Of a stretch of 28,754 bases of DNA, positions 15,708 through 26,052 are shown piece by piece (position 1 is the first letter of the stretch; each line of letters opens with the position of its first letter). The position numbers and the translations under genes are program-made. This stretch comes from a bacterium (GTDB taxonomy: Bacteria; Patescibacteriota; Minisyncoccia; Minisyncoccales; PWPS01). The notes beneath the pieces are model-generated. The model saw nothing but the letters and a program-made list of their open reading frames with translations, ran no database searches and was not told where the DNA came from. The stretch lies in contig JAGYLR010000004.1 in assembly GCA_018400895.1 (NCBI GenBank), forward strand, positions 1 to 28,754. The letters run 5' to 3'.

Positions 15708-18700
15708 CTACTTTATTTTTTTCTTAAACCCTGTCCCTGCAGGAATAAGTTTTCCAATTATAACGTTCTCTTTTAGTCCTTTTAGTGAATCAACTTTTCC
15801 TTCAAGTGAAGCGTCTATTAGAACTCTTGAAGTTTGTTGAAAAGAGGCAGCAGATAGAAAAGAATCTGTACTAAGAGCAATCTTTGATATTCCTAAAAGT
15901 ATTGTTTCTCCAACTGGAGGTTTTAATCCTTTTTTCTTTAGTTCTTCACAAACTTCTCTATATTTAACTTTTTCAATTACTTCTTTACCTGTAAAAGCAC
16001 TATCTCCTGGATCTTTTATGCTTATTCTACTAAACATCTGTCTTACAATAATTTCTATATGTTTGTCGTGTATATCAACACCTTGAGAAACATAAACATG
16101 TTGTGCTTCTCTAAATATGTACTTCTGTGTTTCTTCTTCTCCTTTTAATTTAAACAGCTTGTTGATATCAACATGTCCTTCGCATAAAGAATCTCCTTTT
16201 TTAACAGAATCTCCTTTTTTAACATATATTGCTTTTTTGGGCTCAATCTGATAGTTAATATGCTTCTGTTTTGAATCTTTGGCATTATTTGGTTTTATTT
16301 TAACAACTCTATCTTCGGTTACATCAATAACTTTTCCATCAACATCAGATATATGGGCTTTTCCTTTAGGAATTCTTCTTTCAAATATTTCTTGTACACG
16401 AGGAAGTCCCATTGTTATATCAGCACCACCAGCAACTCCTCCAGTATGGAAGGTTCTCATGGTTAACTGTGTTCCTGGCTCTCCAATAGGCCTGTGCAGC
16501 CACCATTCCCACAGCTTCTCCTAATTTTACTGGCTCGTTATGACCCATATCCCATCCATAACATTTAGCACAAACTCCCCCAACTGTATTACAGGTAAGC
16601 ACAGACCTAACTCTAACAGCTTCTATGTCAGAATTTGATATTGCCTTTGCTTGCCTTAATCCTATTATTTCTCCCTTTTTGACAATAGTTTTATTGCCTA
16701 TTTTAATATCTTCCAAAGAAAATCTTCCTACTATTTTGAAAGAGAAATCTTGATCTATTGCTTCAGCATCTTTTCTCTCTACTACCATCCCTTTTATCAC
16801 CACAATCCTCTTCTGTAACTATAACCTCATGAGATACATCAACAAGACGACGAGTAAGATATCCAGCAGTAGCAGTTCTAAGTGCAGTATCTACTGTACC
16901 TTTTCTTGCTCCGTGAGTTGATATAAAGTATTCAAGAACATCAAATCCTTCTTTAAATGAACTTTTTATAGGAAGTTCCATTGTCTCACCAGAAGTATTA
17001 ACCACTAAACCTTTCATACCAGACATCTGTATTGGTTGAGACCAAGAACCTCTTGCCCCAGAATCAGTTATTGTAAATACTGAACCTTGATCATCATGAG
17101 CTTCAGGAACCTTCCCTTCTATTTCAACTTTAGCTTTACTCCATATCTCAACTATTTTTTCTTTTCTTTCTTCTTCTGAGAAAAGCCCTTGTTCAAAATA
17201 TTGTTCTGCTTTTTCACACTCTTTTTCAGCTTGCTCTATTATATCTTTTTTACCTTCTGGTATTATCAAATCTCCCATTCCCAGAGAAATACCAGATTCA
17301 GTAGCATATTCAAATCCTGTATTCTTAACCTTATCAAGAAGGAAATGAGCTTCTTCTATATTGTGCTCTTGTATTATACTACCAACTATTTTTTTTAATT
17401 CTTTAGAGTTTATAAGTTTATTATGGTAAGGAATACTCTCTGGCAAAGCTTCATTAAACTTTATTCTTCCCATAGTCGTTTCCATCATCTCTCCATCTAT
17501 AATTACATTTATTTTTGATTGAAGCTCTATTTTTCCTGCAGCATAAGCTAACTCTACTTCGTCAGAAGAAGAAAAGTAGCTACCTTCACCCTTGCCATTT
17601 TCTTTTTCTCTAGTTAACCAGTAGCATCCTAAAACAATATCCTGTGAAGGTGAAACTATTGGCAAACCAGTTGCTGGTTTTAATAAGTTTAGAGAAGAAA
17701 GCATTATCTCTCTTGCTTCTTTTTGTCCTTCTTCAGACAAAGGAAGATGAACAGCCATTTGATCTCCATCAAAGTCAGCATTAAATGCTTCACAAACAAA
17801 AGGATGTATTCTAATGGCAAGACCTTCAACAAGAACTGGTTCAAATGCTTGAATACCCAAACGATGAAGAGTAGGAGCACGATTTAATAAAACAACCTTT
17901 CCTTTAACAACCTCTTCTAAAATTTCCCATATCTCGTCTGTCTCTTCTTCTATTAATCTTGTTGCCCCGCGAACATTATAGGCAAGTTTTCTCTCTAATA
18001 TCTTTGATATAACAAAAGGTTTAAATATTTCTAGAGCAAGTCCCTTAGGAAGTCCACACTGATTTAAATTTAAATCTGGACCAACCACAATAACTGACCT
18101 TCCAGAGTAGTCAACTCTCTTACCAAGAAGGTTTTGCCTAAATCTTCCTTGCTTTCCTTTAAGCATATCGGCAAGAGATTTCAATAATCTTTTTCCACCA
18201 GTTGAGGCTTGTGTTACAACACCTTTACGCATCTGGTTATCTAGCAAGGCATCAACTGCTTCTTGGAGCATACGCTTCTCATTTCTAACAATAACATCTG
18301 GTGCACTAATTTCTAACAAATATTTGAGACGATTATTTCTATTTATAACTCTACGATAAAGATCATTAAGATCGGAAGAAGCATATCTACCTCCATCAAG
18401 TTGTATTATTGGACGTAAATCAGGAGGAAGTACTGGAACAACTGTAAAAAACATCCATTCTGGACGTAGCTTCGCCTTTTCCAAATTCCTAAAAAGATGT
18501 AAACGTTTTAGTATTTTTTCTCTCTTTGCTGAAGATATTGTTTTATCTTTTTCTTTTATCATCTTCTCTATCTCTTCTTTGATATCTACCTTTTCAAACA
18601 TCTTACGCAAAGTCTCTGCCCCTGTTCCAGCTTCAAACATTTCTCCGTATTTCATCGCAAGTCGGTGATATTCAACTTCTGAAAGAACTGTTCTCTCTTT

Positions 18701-19273
18701 TATTATTTTTAATTCATCCCTAACTTTCATTCTTTGTTTGTTGAGCATCTCCAACTCTTCTTCTAGCGCTTCTCCTTCAAGTTCTTCTCTTTTTTCTTTT
18801 ACTTTCTTTTTGTATTCTTTATCTACTTCTCTTAAAATTTTCTTTTTCTCTTCTTTGTTTGTGCTGGTAATTATATAAGCAGTAAAATAAACAACTCTCT
18901 CAAGATGCTTCATTGGCACATCAATAATAAGCCCCATCTTAGAAGGAACTCCACGTAAATACCAAATATGAGAAACAGGACAGGCAAGTTTTATGTGCCC
19001 CATTCTTTCACGCCTAACAGATGCTTTTGTAACTTCAACACCACAACGATCACAAACAACACCTTTGTATCTAACCTTGCGGTACTTTCCACAGTAACAT
19101 CTGTAGTCTTTTTCTGGACCAAATATCTTTTCACAAAAAAGACCGTCTTTTTCTGGTTTTTGGTTACGATAATTAATTGTTTCCGCTTCCAGAACTTCTC
19201 CATGAGACCACTCTAATATATCTTCAGGAGAAGCAATTTTTACTCTAATGGATTCAAGATCTTCTACTCGCAT
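15708..19273 (-). CDS. rpoC: RNA polymerase subunit beta' (two frameshifts)
   Basis: I chose the ATG at 19273-19271 (MRVEDLESIRVKIASPEDIL, the normal RpoC start); a longer frame beginning at 19294 only adds residues read from an intergenic repeat. The N-terminal zinc ribbon has C59/C61/C74/C77, and the catalytic magnesium loop is NADFDGDQMAVH (about 498-509). The second zinc site is in CNTVGGVCAKC and the bridge/trigger region in RTFHTGGVAGG. The frame breaks twice: an extra base in the T run 16792-16795 (after EVIVTEEDCGDK) and an extra base near 16488-16492 (VAAQA then IGEPGTQLTMRTF). Correcting both gives about 1187 residues with the expected IPAGTGFKKK end. Essential single-copy gene, so sequence errors are likely. 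It follows rpoB by 71 bp. Confidence 0.95.
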
Positions 19274-19282
19274 AAATAAGAA

Positions 19283-19310
19283 ATCAAAATGCAAAAATCA
19301 AAATGCAAAA
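19283..19310 (-). repeat. Dispersed AT-rich repeat, copy 3, in the rpoB-rpoC spacer
   Basis: On the minus strand this matches copies 1 and 2 at 21 consecutive bases (19303-19283), with an additional partial unit TTTTGCATTTTGAT beside it. It lies 9 bp upstream of the rpoC ATG, as copy 1 lies 9 bp upstream of trpS. The rest of the spacer (19311-19344) is AATTGAAAATTGAAAATT-type low complexity. Confidence 0.75.
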
Positions 19311-19344
19311 AATATTGATAATTGAAAATTGAAAATTATATTGT

Positions 19345-22300
19345 TTAGTTATCATCACCACCTTTCACTACTTTTTTTTTAATTTCTACATTTATTCCCA
19401 TTGCTTTCATCTCCGCTACAAGGAGTTCAAAGGAAGCGGGAACATTGGGATTTTGGATAGAATCCCCTTTTAAAATAGCTTCATAAGCAGAAGCTCTACC
19501 AGGAACATCGTCCGACTTTATGGTAAGCATCTCTTGTAAAATGTGCGCTGTCCCGTATCCTTCTAAAGCCCACACTTCCATCTCACCAAAACGCTGTCCC
19601 CCAAATTGAGCTTTACCACCTAATGGCTGTTGTGTAATAAGTGAATAAGGCCCTATTGATCGCATATGAATTTTGTCTTCTACCATATGCGCAAGTTTCA
19701 TCATATACATATACCCCACTGTTGCCTTGTTAGGAAAAGGTATTCCTGTTCTTCCATCTATAACATGCATCTTTCCATCCCCAGGAAGTTCATTTTTTTC
19801 TAACTCTTTTTTTATATCTTCTGCATTAGCACCAGATAAAGATGGTGTTATTGCAATATACTCACCTTTTTTGGCAGCAAAGCCAAGATGAGTTTCTAAA
19901 ATCTGTCCTAAGTTCATTCTTGAAACAACAGACAATGGATCTAAAACAATATCCACTGGTGTCCCATCTTCAAGAAAAGGCATCTCCTCTTCAGGAAAAA
20001 CTTGAGATATTATTCCTTTATTACCATGTCTTCCGGCAAGTTTATCTCCTGCTTGAATCTTTCTCATTTGAGCCACAGTAACTTCTATTTTTTTAATAAT
20101 TCCCGTATCAAGTTTGTGCCCTTCTTCTCTGGAAAATACTTTTACTCCTATTACTCTTCTTCTCTTTCCATGTTCCATAACAAGAGAAGTATCTTTAACA
20201 TCTTTTGCTTTTTCACCAAATATTGCCTTTAATAAGCGTTCTTCTGCTGTAAGATCTGTTTTACCTTTTGGAGATATTTTCCCTACAAGAATATCATTAG
20301 GACCAACATCAGCACCAACTCTAACTATTCCTTCTTCGTCAAGATCTTTTAGTTTTTTTTCAGAAACATTAGGAATATCAGAAGTAGTAACTTCTGGTCC
20401 AAGTTTTGTTTCTCTCACATCACAAACAAAATTTTCTATGTGAACTGAAGTATAAGCATCATTTTTAACTAATCTTTCAGAAATAACAACAGCATCTTCA
20501 AAGTTTCTACCTCTCCAAGACATAAAAGCAACCAATATATTCCTTCCTAATGCAAGCCTTCCGTTTGATATTGCTCCTCCATTTGTAAGAATTTGTCCTT
20601 TTTTAACTTTTTCTCCTTTCTTAACAACAGGTGTCTGATGAAAACAAGTATTTTGATTACTTTCAGAAAAAACTTCTAAATCGTACTTTTTCTTCTGGCC
20701 ACTTTTACCTTTTACTGTAACTTGTGAACCATCAACGGAAACAATTTCACCATCTTCTTCAGCAATAATTATATGTCCTGAATCTCTTGCCACTCTCTCT
20801 TCAATTCCAGTTGATACTAATGGATCTTCAGGGCGAAGAAGAGGAACTGCTTGTCTTTGCATATTTGCTCCCATTAACGCTCTATTTGCATCATCATTCT
20901 GTATAAAAGGAACAGAGGCAGCAGCAGCAGATAAAAGCTGCTCAGCAGATACATCAATATAATCAATCTCATCTCTATCTGCCATTCCCGGCTCGCCTTT
21001 TATTCTTGCTTCAACTCTTTCTCCAATAATATTACCTTTAGAATCTACTTTTACTCCTCCATGAGCAATAATATATCTTTCTTCTTCATGAGCATTCATA
21101 TAATGGACATCAGAAGCAACTTTCCCATTTTTGACTTTAAAATAAGGTGTCTCTAAAAATCCGTATTTGTTTACTCTAGCGTAAAGAGATATCTGATTTA
21201 CTAATCCTACATTTGCCCCTTCAGGGGTTTGTATAGGACAAACTCTTCCGTAATGTGATGGTTGTACATCTCTTGCTTCAAATCCAGCACGTTCACGCTT
21301 TAACCCTCCAGGACCAGTAGCAGTAATACGCCTCTTGTGTTCTAATTCAGCTAAAGGATTTTCATTGTCCATAAATTGTGATACCTGTGAAGAGGCAAAA
21401 AACTTTTGCACTGCAGCAGCAAAAGGCCTTAAACTAACTAACTTTACCGGGCTCATATCTTCTGATTCAGTTGTTGATATTTTGTCTTTTATGCTTCTTT
21501 CAATTCTAGCAAGACCAACTCTTAGAGAATTTTCTAAAAGTTCTGTAAATAATCTTACTCTTCTATTTCCTAGATGATCTATTTCATCTTCTCTAGCATG
21601 AGGCGTATTACTCATTCTAATTATTTCACGAAGAACAAAGACAATGTCTTCTGAAGATAAAATTCTGTCTTTTATTTCTATTTCCTCTTTTTCGTTCATT
21701 TCTTCTAATCTTTGCCACATTCTCCATCTTCCAACTTCTGATAAGTCATATCTACTAAAGTTAAAAAAGGTATTTTCAATTAAATCTTTCGCTGTATCTG
21801 GGGTAACAACATCTCCAGGACGCATTCTTTTATACATTTCCACTAATCCACTCTCTCTATTTTTAGAAGTATCACGTTCTAATGTCTTTTTAATGTAATC
21901 TACTTCTCCTGTTTTAATTACATCTTTAAATAAGCTTATTATTTCTTCATCTGTTGCCGCTTTCCACCCCGGTTTATCCATCCCTGGCAATCCTAATGCG
22001 CGAAGAAGGGTTGTCGCAGGAATTTTTCTTTTTCTATCTATTTTTACTCCAATAAATCCAGATGGTTCTACTTGAAACTCAAGCCATGTACCACGATTAG
22101 GAATTATTTTTGCTCCAAAACAATTAACCCCTCTCATTGTTTGAGCGGTAAAAAATGCTCCTGGAGATCTTATCAATTGTGAAACAGCAACTCTTTCAAC
22201 ACCATTTATAATAAAAAGTTCCCCTTTCTGTCATAAGGAAAATCGCATAGAAAAACTTCTTGTTTGTTTAACTTTTTTGTTTAAGATTAATCAGCTCAAC

Positions 22301-22554
22301 ATCAATTTTTAATGGAGCCTCATAGAATCGTTATTTTTTTGCCTCATTTCCATTGGCATATTTAGATTTACCTAGTCTATAATCTCTAAAATAAAGTTCC
22401 CATTCTTTACCTGTATAATCTTTAATCAGTGATATCTCATAAAAGATTTTCCAATCTTGAATTCCAAAAAGTATCCCAAGATTGTTTTGGATTTCTAAAA
22501 GATAAGGAATTGGAAAGAATTAATTGTTTTACCAAATATTTCTGATTTTTGCAT
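19345..22554 (-). CDS. rpoB: RNA polymerase subunit beta (N-terminal ~130 codons broken by indels)
   Basis: The open part (22176-19345) starts mid-protein at RSPGAFFTAQ and runs cleanly through the rifampicin region, catalytic flap and C-terminal clamp to KKKVVKGGDDN. The DNA upstream still encodes the missing N-terminus in shifting frames: IKDYTGKEWELYFRDYRLGK, YEAPLKIDVELIN, EVFLCDFP, MTERGTF and IINGVERVAVSQL. The likely ATG is at 22554-22552, giving about 1069 residues. At least six indels are needed between 22180 and 22554. In the rifampicin cluster SQFMDNENPLAELEHKRRIT the E. coli residues Q513, D516 and H526 are kept, but S531 is Thr and L533 is Thr. rpoC follows directly. Confidence 0.95.
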
Positions 22555-22563
22555 AATATCAAG

Positions 22564-22613
22564 ACACAACAAAACTACCCTATTATAAATTGTTAGGGTA
22601 TTAGATTTTGTGT
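22564..22613 (-). other. Two-tier stem-loop just upstream of rpoB
   Basis: TACCCTA (22576-22582) pairs with TAGGGTA (22594-22600) around an 11-nt loop, and ACACAA (22564-22569) pairs with TTGTGT (22608-22613) outside it. On the minus strand it ends about 9 nt before the inferred rpoB ATG, so it could hide the translation start. It sits in an error-prone patch, so details are uncertain. Confidence 0.4.
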
Positions 22614-22659
22614 AAGTTATAAAAAATTAATTGCAAACAAAAAAGTACAAAGAGTATAT

Positions 22660-22702
22660 TTATAAGAAGCAAACAAAACTCAGGACCGTTTATAGGGACC
22701 TG
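22660..22702 (-). terminator. Attenuator-like hairpin in the rpoB leader
   Basis: On the minus strand CAGGTCC pairs with GGTCCTG (22702-22681) with one internal mismatch and a loop of about 8 nt, followed by AGTTTTGTTTGCTTCTT. It starts about 10 nt after the predicted start site of the strong promoter at 22719-22746. It may act as a terminator or attenuator before rpoB, or end a short RNA. Confidence 0.4.
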
Positions 22703-22718
22703 TCGCTAAGTACTCGTA

Positions 22719-22746
22719 ATTATACTTATATGTTTTTCTTTGTCAA
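22719..22746 (-). promoter_or_regulatory. Strong sigma70-type promoter upstream of rpoB
   Basis: On the minus strand both boxes match consensus exactly: TTGACA (22746-22741) and TATAAT (22724-22719), with a 16-nt spacer. A single missing base in this indel-rich patch would explain 16 instead of 17. The predicted leader to rpoB is about 160 nt and contains two hairpins. Confidence 0.7.
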
Positions 22747-22777
22747 GCCCCTCTAACAAAAAGCTAAAAACATACAT

Positions 22778-22908
22778 AAATGTCAAAGAAATGTCAAAGG
22801 TGTCACCTTTGACATTTATGCATAATTCGGAGGTTAAACCTTCAATTATACCTCTGACTGTACACCCCAGAGGTGTACATGGGAGTTGTTGACTTCTACA
22901 AGTCAACA
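22778..22908. repeat. Cluster of palindromes between rodA and rpoB
   Basis: Four stem-loops lie within 131 bp. (A) AAATGTCAAAGGTG at 22789-22802 is perfectly complementary to 22804-22817, a 29-bp palindrome with one central base; a direct copy AAATGTCAAAG precedes it at 22778-22788. (B) AGGTT-A-AACCT, 22831-22841. (C) TGTACACC (22859-22866) with GGTGTACA (22872-22879); an overlapping alternative pairs ACCTCTG (22850-22856) with CAGAGGT (22868-22874), so only one can form. (D) TGTTGACTT (22887-22895) with AAGTCAACA (22900-22908). D begins 7 bp after the rodA stop on the minus strand. No gene is evident here. Function unknown. Confidence 0.8.
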
Positions 22909-22915
22909 GCTATAG

Positions 22916-23988
22916 TCAGGATGTTCTTTTAAAATTGAGAAGAATTCCAAGACCAGTAAAGACAAATAGTAAATTACTCCCTCCGTAACTTACTAAAGAG
23001 TGGAGTACCTATTATAGGCATTATTCCTAAATTCATACCAATATTAATAAACCTGTGTAACAATAATTCTTATAGTCAGAGACAAAAAGTCCGGGAAAAT
23101 TTGTTTTTGATTTAAATATAACAATAAGAAGTCGCCACAGAAATACAACAAAAGCAATAAAAGAATAAACTCCACGGCCAGCCCCATCTCTTCTGCTATG
23201 GCTGCAAAGATGTAATCAGTGTGCAGTTCAGGTAAAAATCCGTACACTGAGTTTGTGACCCACTCTAATCCCTCTCAAATAAACCGCCATTACCCACAGC
23301 AATTTGCATTGCTTGATTTTGCCCCACCCCTATTCCTTGAGGATCTAGTTGAGGCTTAACAAAACTCAAAACTCTATCTTTTGATAATCTGCAAAGAGAA
23401 AATAAGACCAACCCAGATAAAGTAACTAAACCAAAAAGCAAAGCGCTACAAATGACGAAGTGTTATTCCTGATATAAGCAGTATTCCCACCCATAATTAT
23501 TAGAATTGTTGCTGACCCAAGATCAGGCTGAAGAAATATAAGCGAAGTGCTGGTATAAAAACATACAATCCCGAGAGGACTATGTGAGAAATTTTATACA
23601 TCTCCACATGACGAGTTGAAAAATACTTTGCAAGAAGTATTATAAGAACTAACTTTACTAACTCTCCCGGACCAATAAGTATCGGCCCAATGCTGTACCA
23701 CCTACGAACATCCCTTATTACTGGAGCAAAAAAGAAAAGTCCAATAAGTAGTAAAACAGATACAATATATAATGTAAAAACCAGATAAGGACTATCTCTC
23801 AACACCCTCCAATCAATAAAAGATATAAGAATCATTATTAAAAACCCCACACAAATAAATAAAAATTGTCTTAAAAAAAGATGAGGAGTAGAACTGCTTA
23901 TTGATAAAAGTCCTATAGTAGAGATAACTACAATAGAAATAAGTAAAATAGGATCAAAAGATTTAATCTTTGATAAAATACGAGTCAT
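22916..23988 (-). CDS. rodA: RodA/FtsW-family SEDS glycosyltransferase, 3' part broken by indels
   Basis: SEDS proteins polymerise lipid II in the membrane for cell-wall growth. The first ~150 codons are clean: FDPILLISIVVISTIGLLSI, then RRWYSIGPILIGPGELVKLVLIILLAKYFS, the family core motif. From about 23540 down the frame changes several times, but the protein can still be followed: QPDLGSATILIIMGG, VGNGGLF, YGFLPELHTDYIFAAIAEEM (positions ~23247-23170), IGMNLGIMP, IIGTPL, SYGGSNLLF and LGILLNFKRTS with TGA at 918-916 of the 22-kb block. The span fits about 357 residues, normal for RodA. LPELHTDYIFAAIAEE favours RodA over FtsW. Its ATG overlaps the ligA stop as ATGA. Confidence 0.85.
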
Positions 23989-26048
23989 TCTATAATATTT
24001 TTAAATTCTTCTTCTGTAATTATCTTCACTTTTAGTTGTTTTGCCTTATCAAACTTTGAGCCTGGATTTTCTCCACACAATAGATAATCAGTTGCTTTTG
24101 ATACAGAAGAAGAAACTTTTCCTCCACTATTAATTACCATTTCTTTAGCATTTTCTCTACTAATATTAGGGAGTGTTCCTGTTATTACAAAAGTTTTTCC
24201 CTTTAAAATATTACCTGAGTAATCTTGCTTTATATTTATATCAAGTTGATCAATGCGAGATAACAAACTGATATTATTCTTTTCTCTAAAAAATTTAAAT
24301 ATATTTTCAGCAGTAACAGGGCCAATATCAGAAATAGAAGAAAGCTGTTCAATGGATGCCTGTTTTAATTTTGATAAATCTTTAAAATGATCCGAGAGTA
24401 TTCTTGATGTCTGTTCTCCTACTCCATTTATTGATAAAGAATATATAAATCTAGATAAAGGAATTGTTTTTTTACTATTTATTGCTAATATCACATTCTC
24501 CGCCGATTTTTCAGCAAACCTTTCAAGTAACAATAAATCACCTTTTTTAAGAGTAAAAATTTCTAATGGATCTGAAATAACTCCATTTAATAAAAGCTGA
24601 TCAACTATTTTTTCTCCTACACCATCTATGTCAAATCCTTTTTTAGATACAAAATGAGTAAATTTTTCTCTTCTTACTCCATAGCAATCAGTATTTTTAC
24701 AGTACCATTTAGCTTCTCCTTTTGGGCGAACAAGTTTAGAATTACATAAAGGGCAATTTTCTGGAAAACTTATTTTCTTCTCTTTGCCGGTACGCAACTC
24801 TTTTAATACTTTTATTACTCTGGGAATAACATCTCCTGCTCTACCAACAATAACTGTATCTTTAATTTTTAATCCCAAACGTTCTATTTCATCTTCATTG
24901 TGAAGGGTAGCCCTAGAGATAGTTGCTCCAGATAAAGAAACAGGAGAGAGAACTGCTACCGGAGTTATAGCTCCTGTTCTACCTACTTGAAATAAAACAT
25001 CTTCTACTACCGTTGTTCTTTGTTCTAATGGAAATTTATAAGCAATTGTTCCACGAGGGGCTTTTCCAACAAATCCTAATTTTTCAAAGAAAATATTATC
25101 ATCAACAAATATAGCAATACCATCAATCTCATAAAGTAGAGAATCACGTATTTGTAGTATCTGTTTGTAAAACTGATCTATTTCTTGAAGATTTTTACAC
25201 CTTTTCTCATGAGGAATAACCTTAAATCCTAACGCACGTAAGGCAGAGTGTTTATCTTTATGAGTTTTTATCCCAAAAGGAGTAACTGTTTCTCCTTCTG
25301 ATATATCTGCAGCAAGATCATAAGCAAAAAAATCAAGATTGCGATTCATCGTTATTTTAGGATCAAGTTGTCTAATAGAGCCTGCTGCAGTATTTCTAGG
25401 ATTAGCATAAACGGGAAGATTTTCTTTTTCTCTTTTTTTGTTTAATAGTTGAAATTCTTTTTTTGTTATAAAAACCTCTCCCCTTACAACAACACTCTTT
25501 TTTTGATTCACCCAAGAATTGCTAGTAGATATGTTTTTTTCTTTTTTTGTAAAATTTTCTGAAGACCTTAAAGATAAAGGAATAGATTCAATAGTTTTAA
25601 TATTTTGAGTAACTTCTTCTCCCACAACTCCATCTCCACGAGTTGACCCAGAAACAAGAATACCATTCTCATAAATTAGCTCCACTGCTAATCCATCTAT
25701 CTTTAGTTCACAAAAAAAATCAAAGTTATCTGTCTTTATTAATTTACTTACTCTATTTTTAAAATCTTCTAAATCATTTTCATCAAAAGCGTCTTGGAGA
25801 GAAAGCATTCTAGTGTAATGTCTTTTTTTAGGAAACTGATCAAGTGCTTTTCCTTCAACTCTTTGGGTTGGAGAATCTGGTGTCCTAAAAGAAGGAAACT
25901 TATTCTCCAAATCAAAAAGTTCCTTTTTTAAGGAATCAAGAGCTTCAATAGATATCTCTTCTTTGTCATGGACGTGATAGAGATAACGGTGATGATTAAT
26001 AAGCTCTTTTAATTTCTCTATTCTTTTTTGAGCTTCTTTTTTTTGCAT
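23985..26048 (-). CDS. ligA: NAD-dependent DNA ligase LigA
   Basis: LigA seals nicks using NAD+. I prefer the ATG at 26048 (MQKKEAQKRIEKLKELI), giving 687 residues; an ATG at 26072 would overlap the upstream gene and add eight atypical residues. Domains in order: Ia domain with LYHVHDKEEIS, adenylation domain with CELKIDG (lysine about 116), OB fold, four-cysteine zinc finger (about C432, C435, C450, C455), helix-hairpin-helix repeats, and a C-terminal BRCT domain (about 614-687, GKTFVITGTLPNISRENA). An insertion of roughly 15-20 residues (SSENFTKKEKNISTSNSW) lies before VVRGEVFI in the adenylation domain. It begins 4 nt after the PilX-like gene and is coupled to rodA. Confidence 0.96.
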   Translation of the reverse strand: MQKKEAQKRIEKLKELINHHRYLYHVHDKEEISIEALDSLKKELFDLENKFPSFRTPDSPTQRVEGKALDQFPKKRHYTRMLSLQDAFDENDLEDFKNRVSKLIKTDNFDFFCELKIDGLAVELIYENGILVSGSTRGDGVVGEEVTQNIKTIESIPLSLRSSENFTKKEKNISTSNSWVNQKKSVVVRGEVFITKKEFQLLNKKREKENLPVYANPRNTAAGSIRQLDPKITMNRNLDFFAYDLAADISEGETVTPFGIKTHKDKHSALRALGFKVIPHEKRCKNLQEIDQFYKQILQIRDSLLYEIDGIAIFVDDNIFFEKLGFVGKAPRGTIAYKFPLEQRTTVVEDVLFQVGRTGAITPVAVLSPVSLSGATISRATLHNEDEIERLGLKIKDTVIVGRAGDVIPRVIKVLKELRTGKEKKISFPENCPLCNSKLVRPKGEAKWYCKNTDCYGVRREKFTHFVSKKGFDIDGVGEKIVDQLLLNGVISDPLEIFTLKKGDLLLLERFAEKSAENVILAINSKKTIPLSRFIYSLSINGVGEQTSRILSDHFKDLSKLKQASIEQLSSISDIGPVTAENIFKFFREKNNISLLSRIDQLDINIKQDYSGNILKGKTFVITGTLPNISRENAKEMVINSGGKVSSSVSKATDYLLCGENPGSKFDKAKQLKVKIITEEEFKNIIE

Positions 26049-26052
26049 ATTT

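Noticed and set aside
16480..16800. Programmed frameshifting in rpoC
   Set aside because: I see no slippery heptamer with a stimulatory structure at either site. Many other genes in the window have similar random indels, so sequence error is simpler.
19274..19294. Upstream start for rpoC adding MHFDFLF
   Set aside because: These residues are read from the intergenic repeat. The next ATG gives the usual RpoC N-terminus.
22706..22906. 66-codon minus-strand reading frame between rodA and rpoB
   Set aside because: It lies across the palindrome cluster, its composition follows the palindromes, and it resembles no known protein.
22778..22908. CRISPR array
   Set aside because: The palindromes differ from each other and there are no identical repeats with regular spacers, nor cas genes.
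23044..23247. Separate 67-residue protein MYGFLPELHTDYIF...
   Set aside because: It is an in-order fragment of rodA (the YGFLPELHTDYIFAAIAEE region) isolated by frameshifts on each side.
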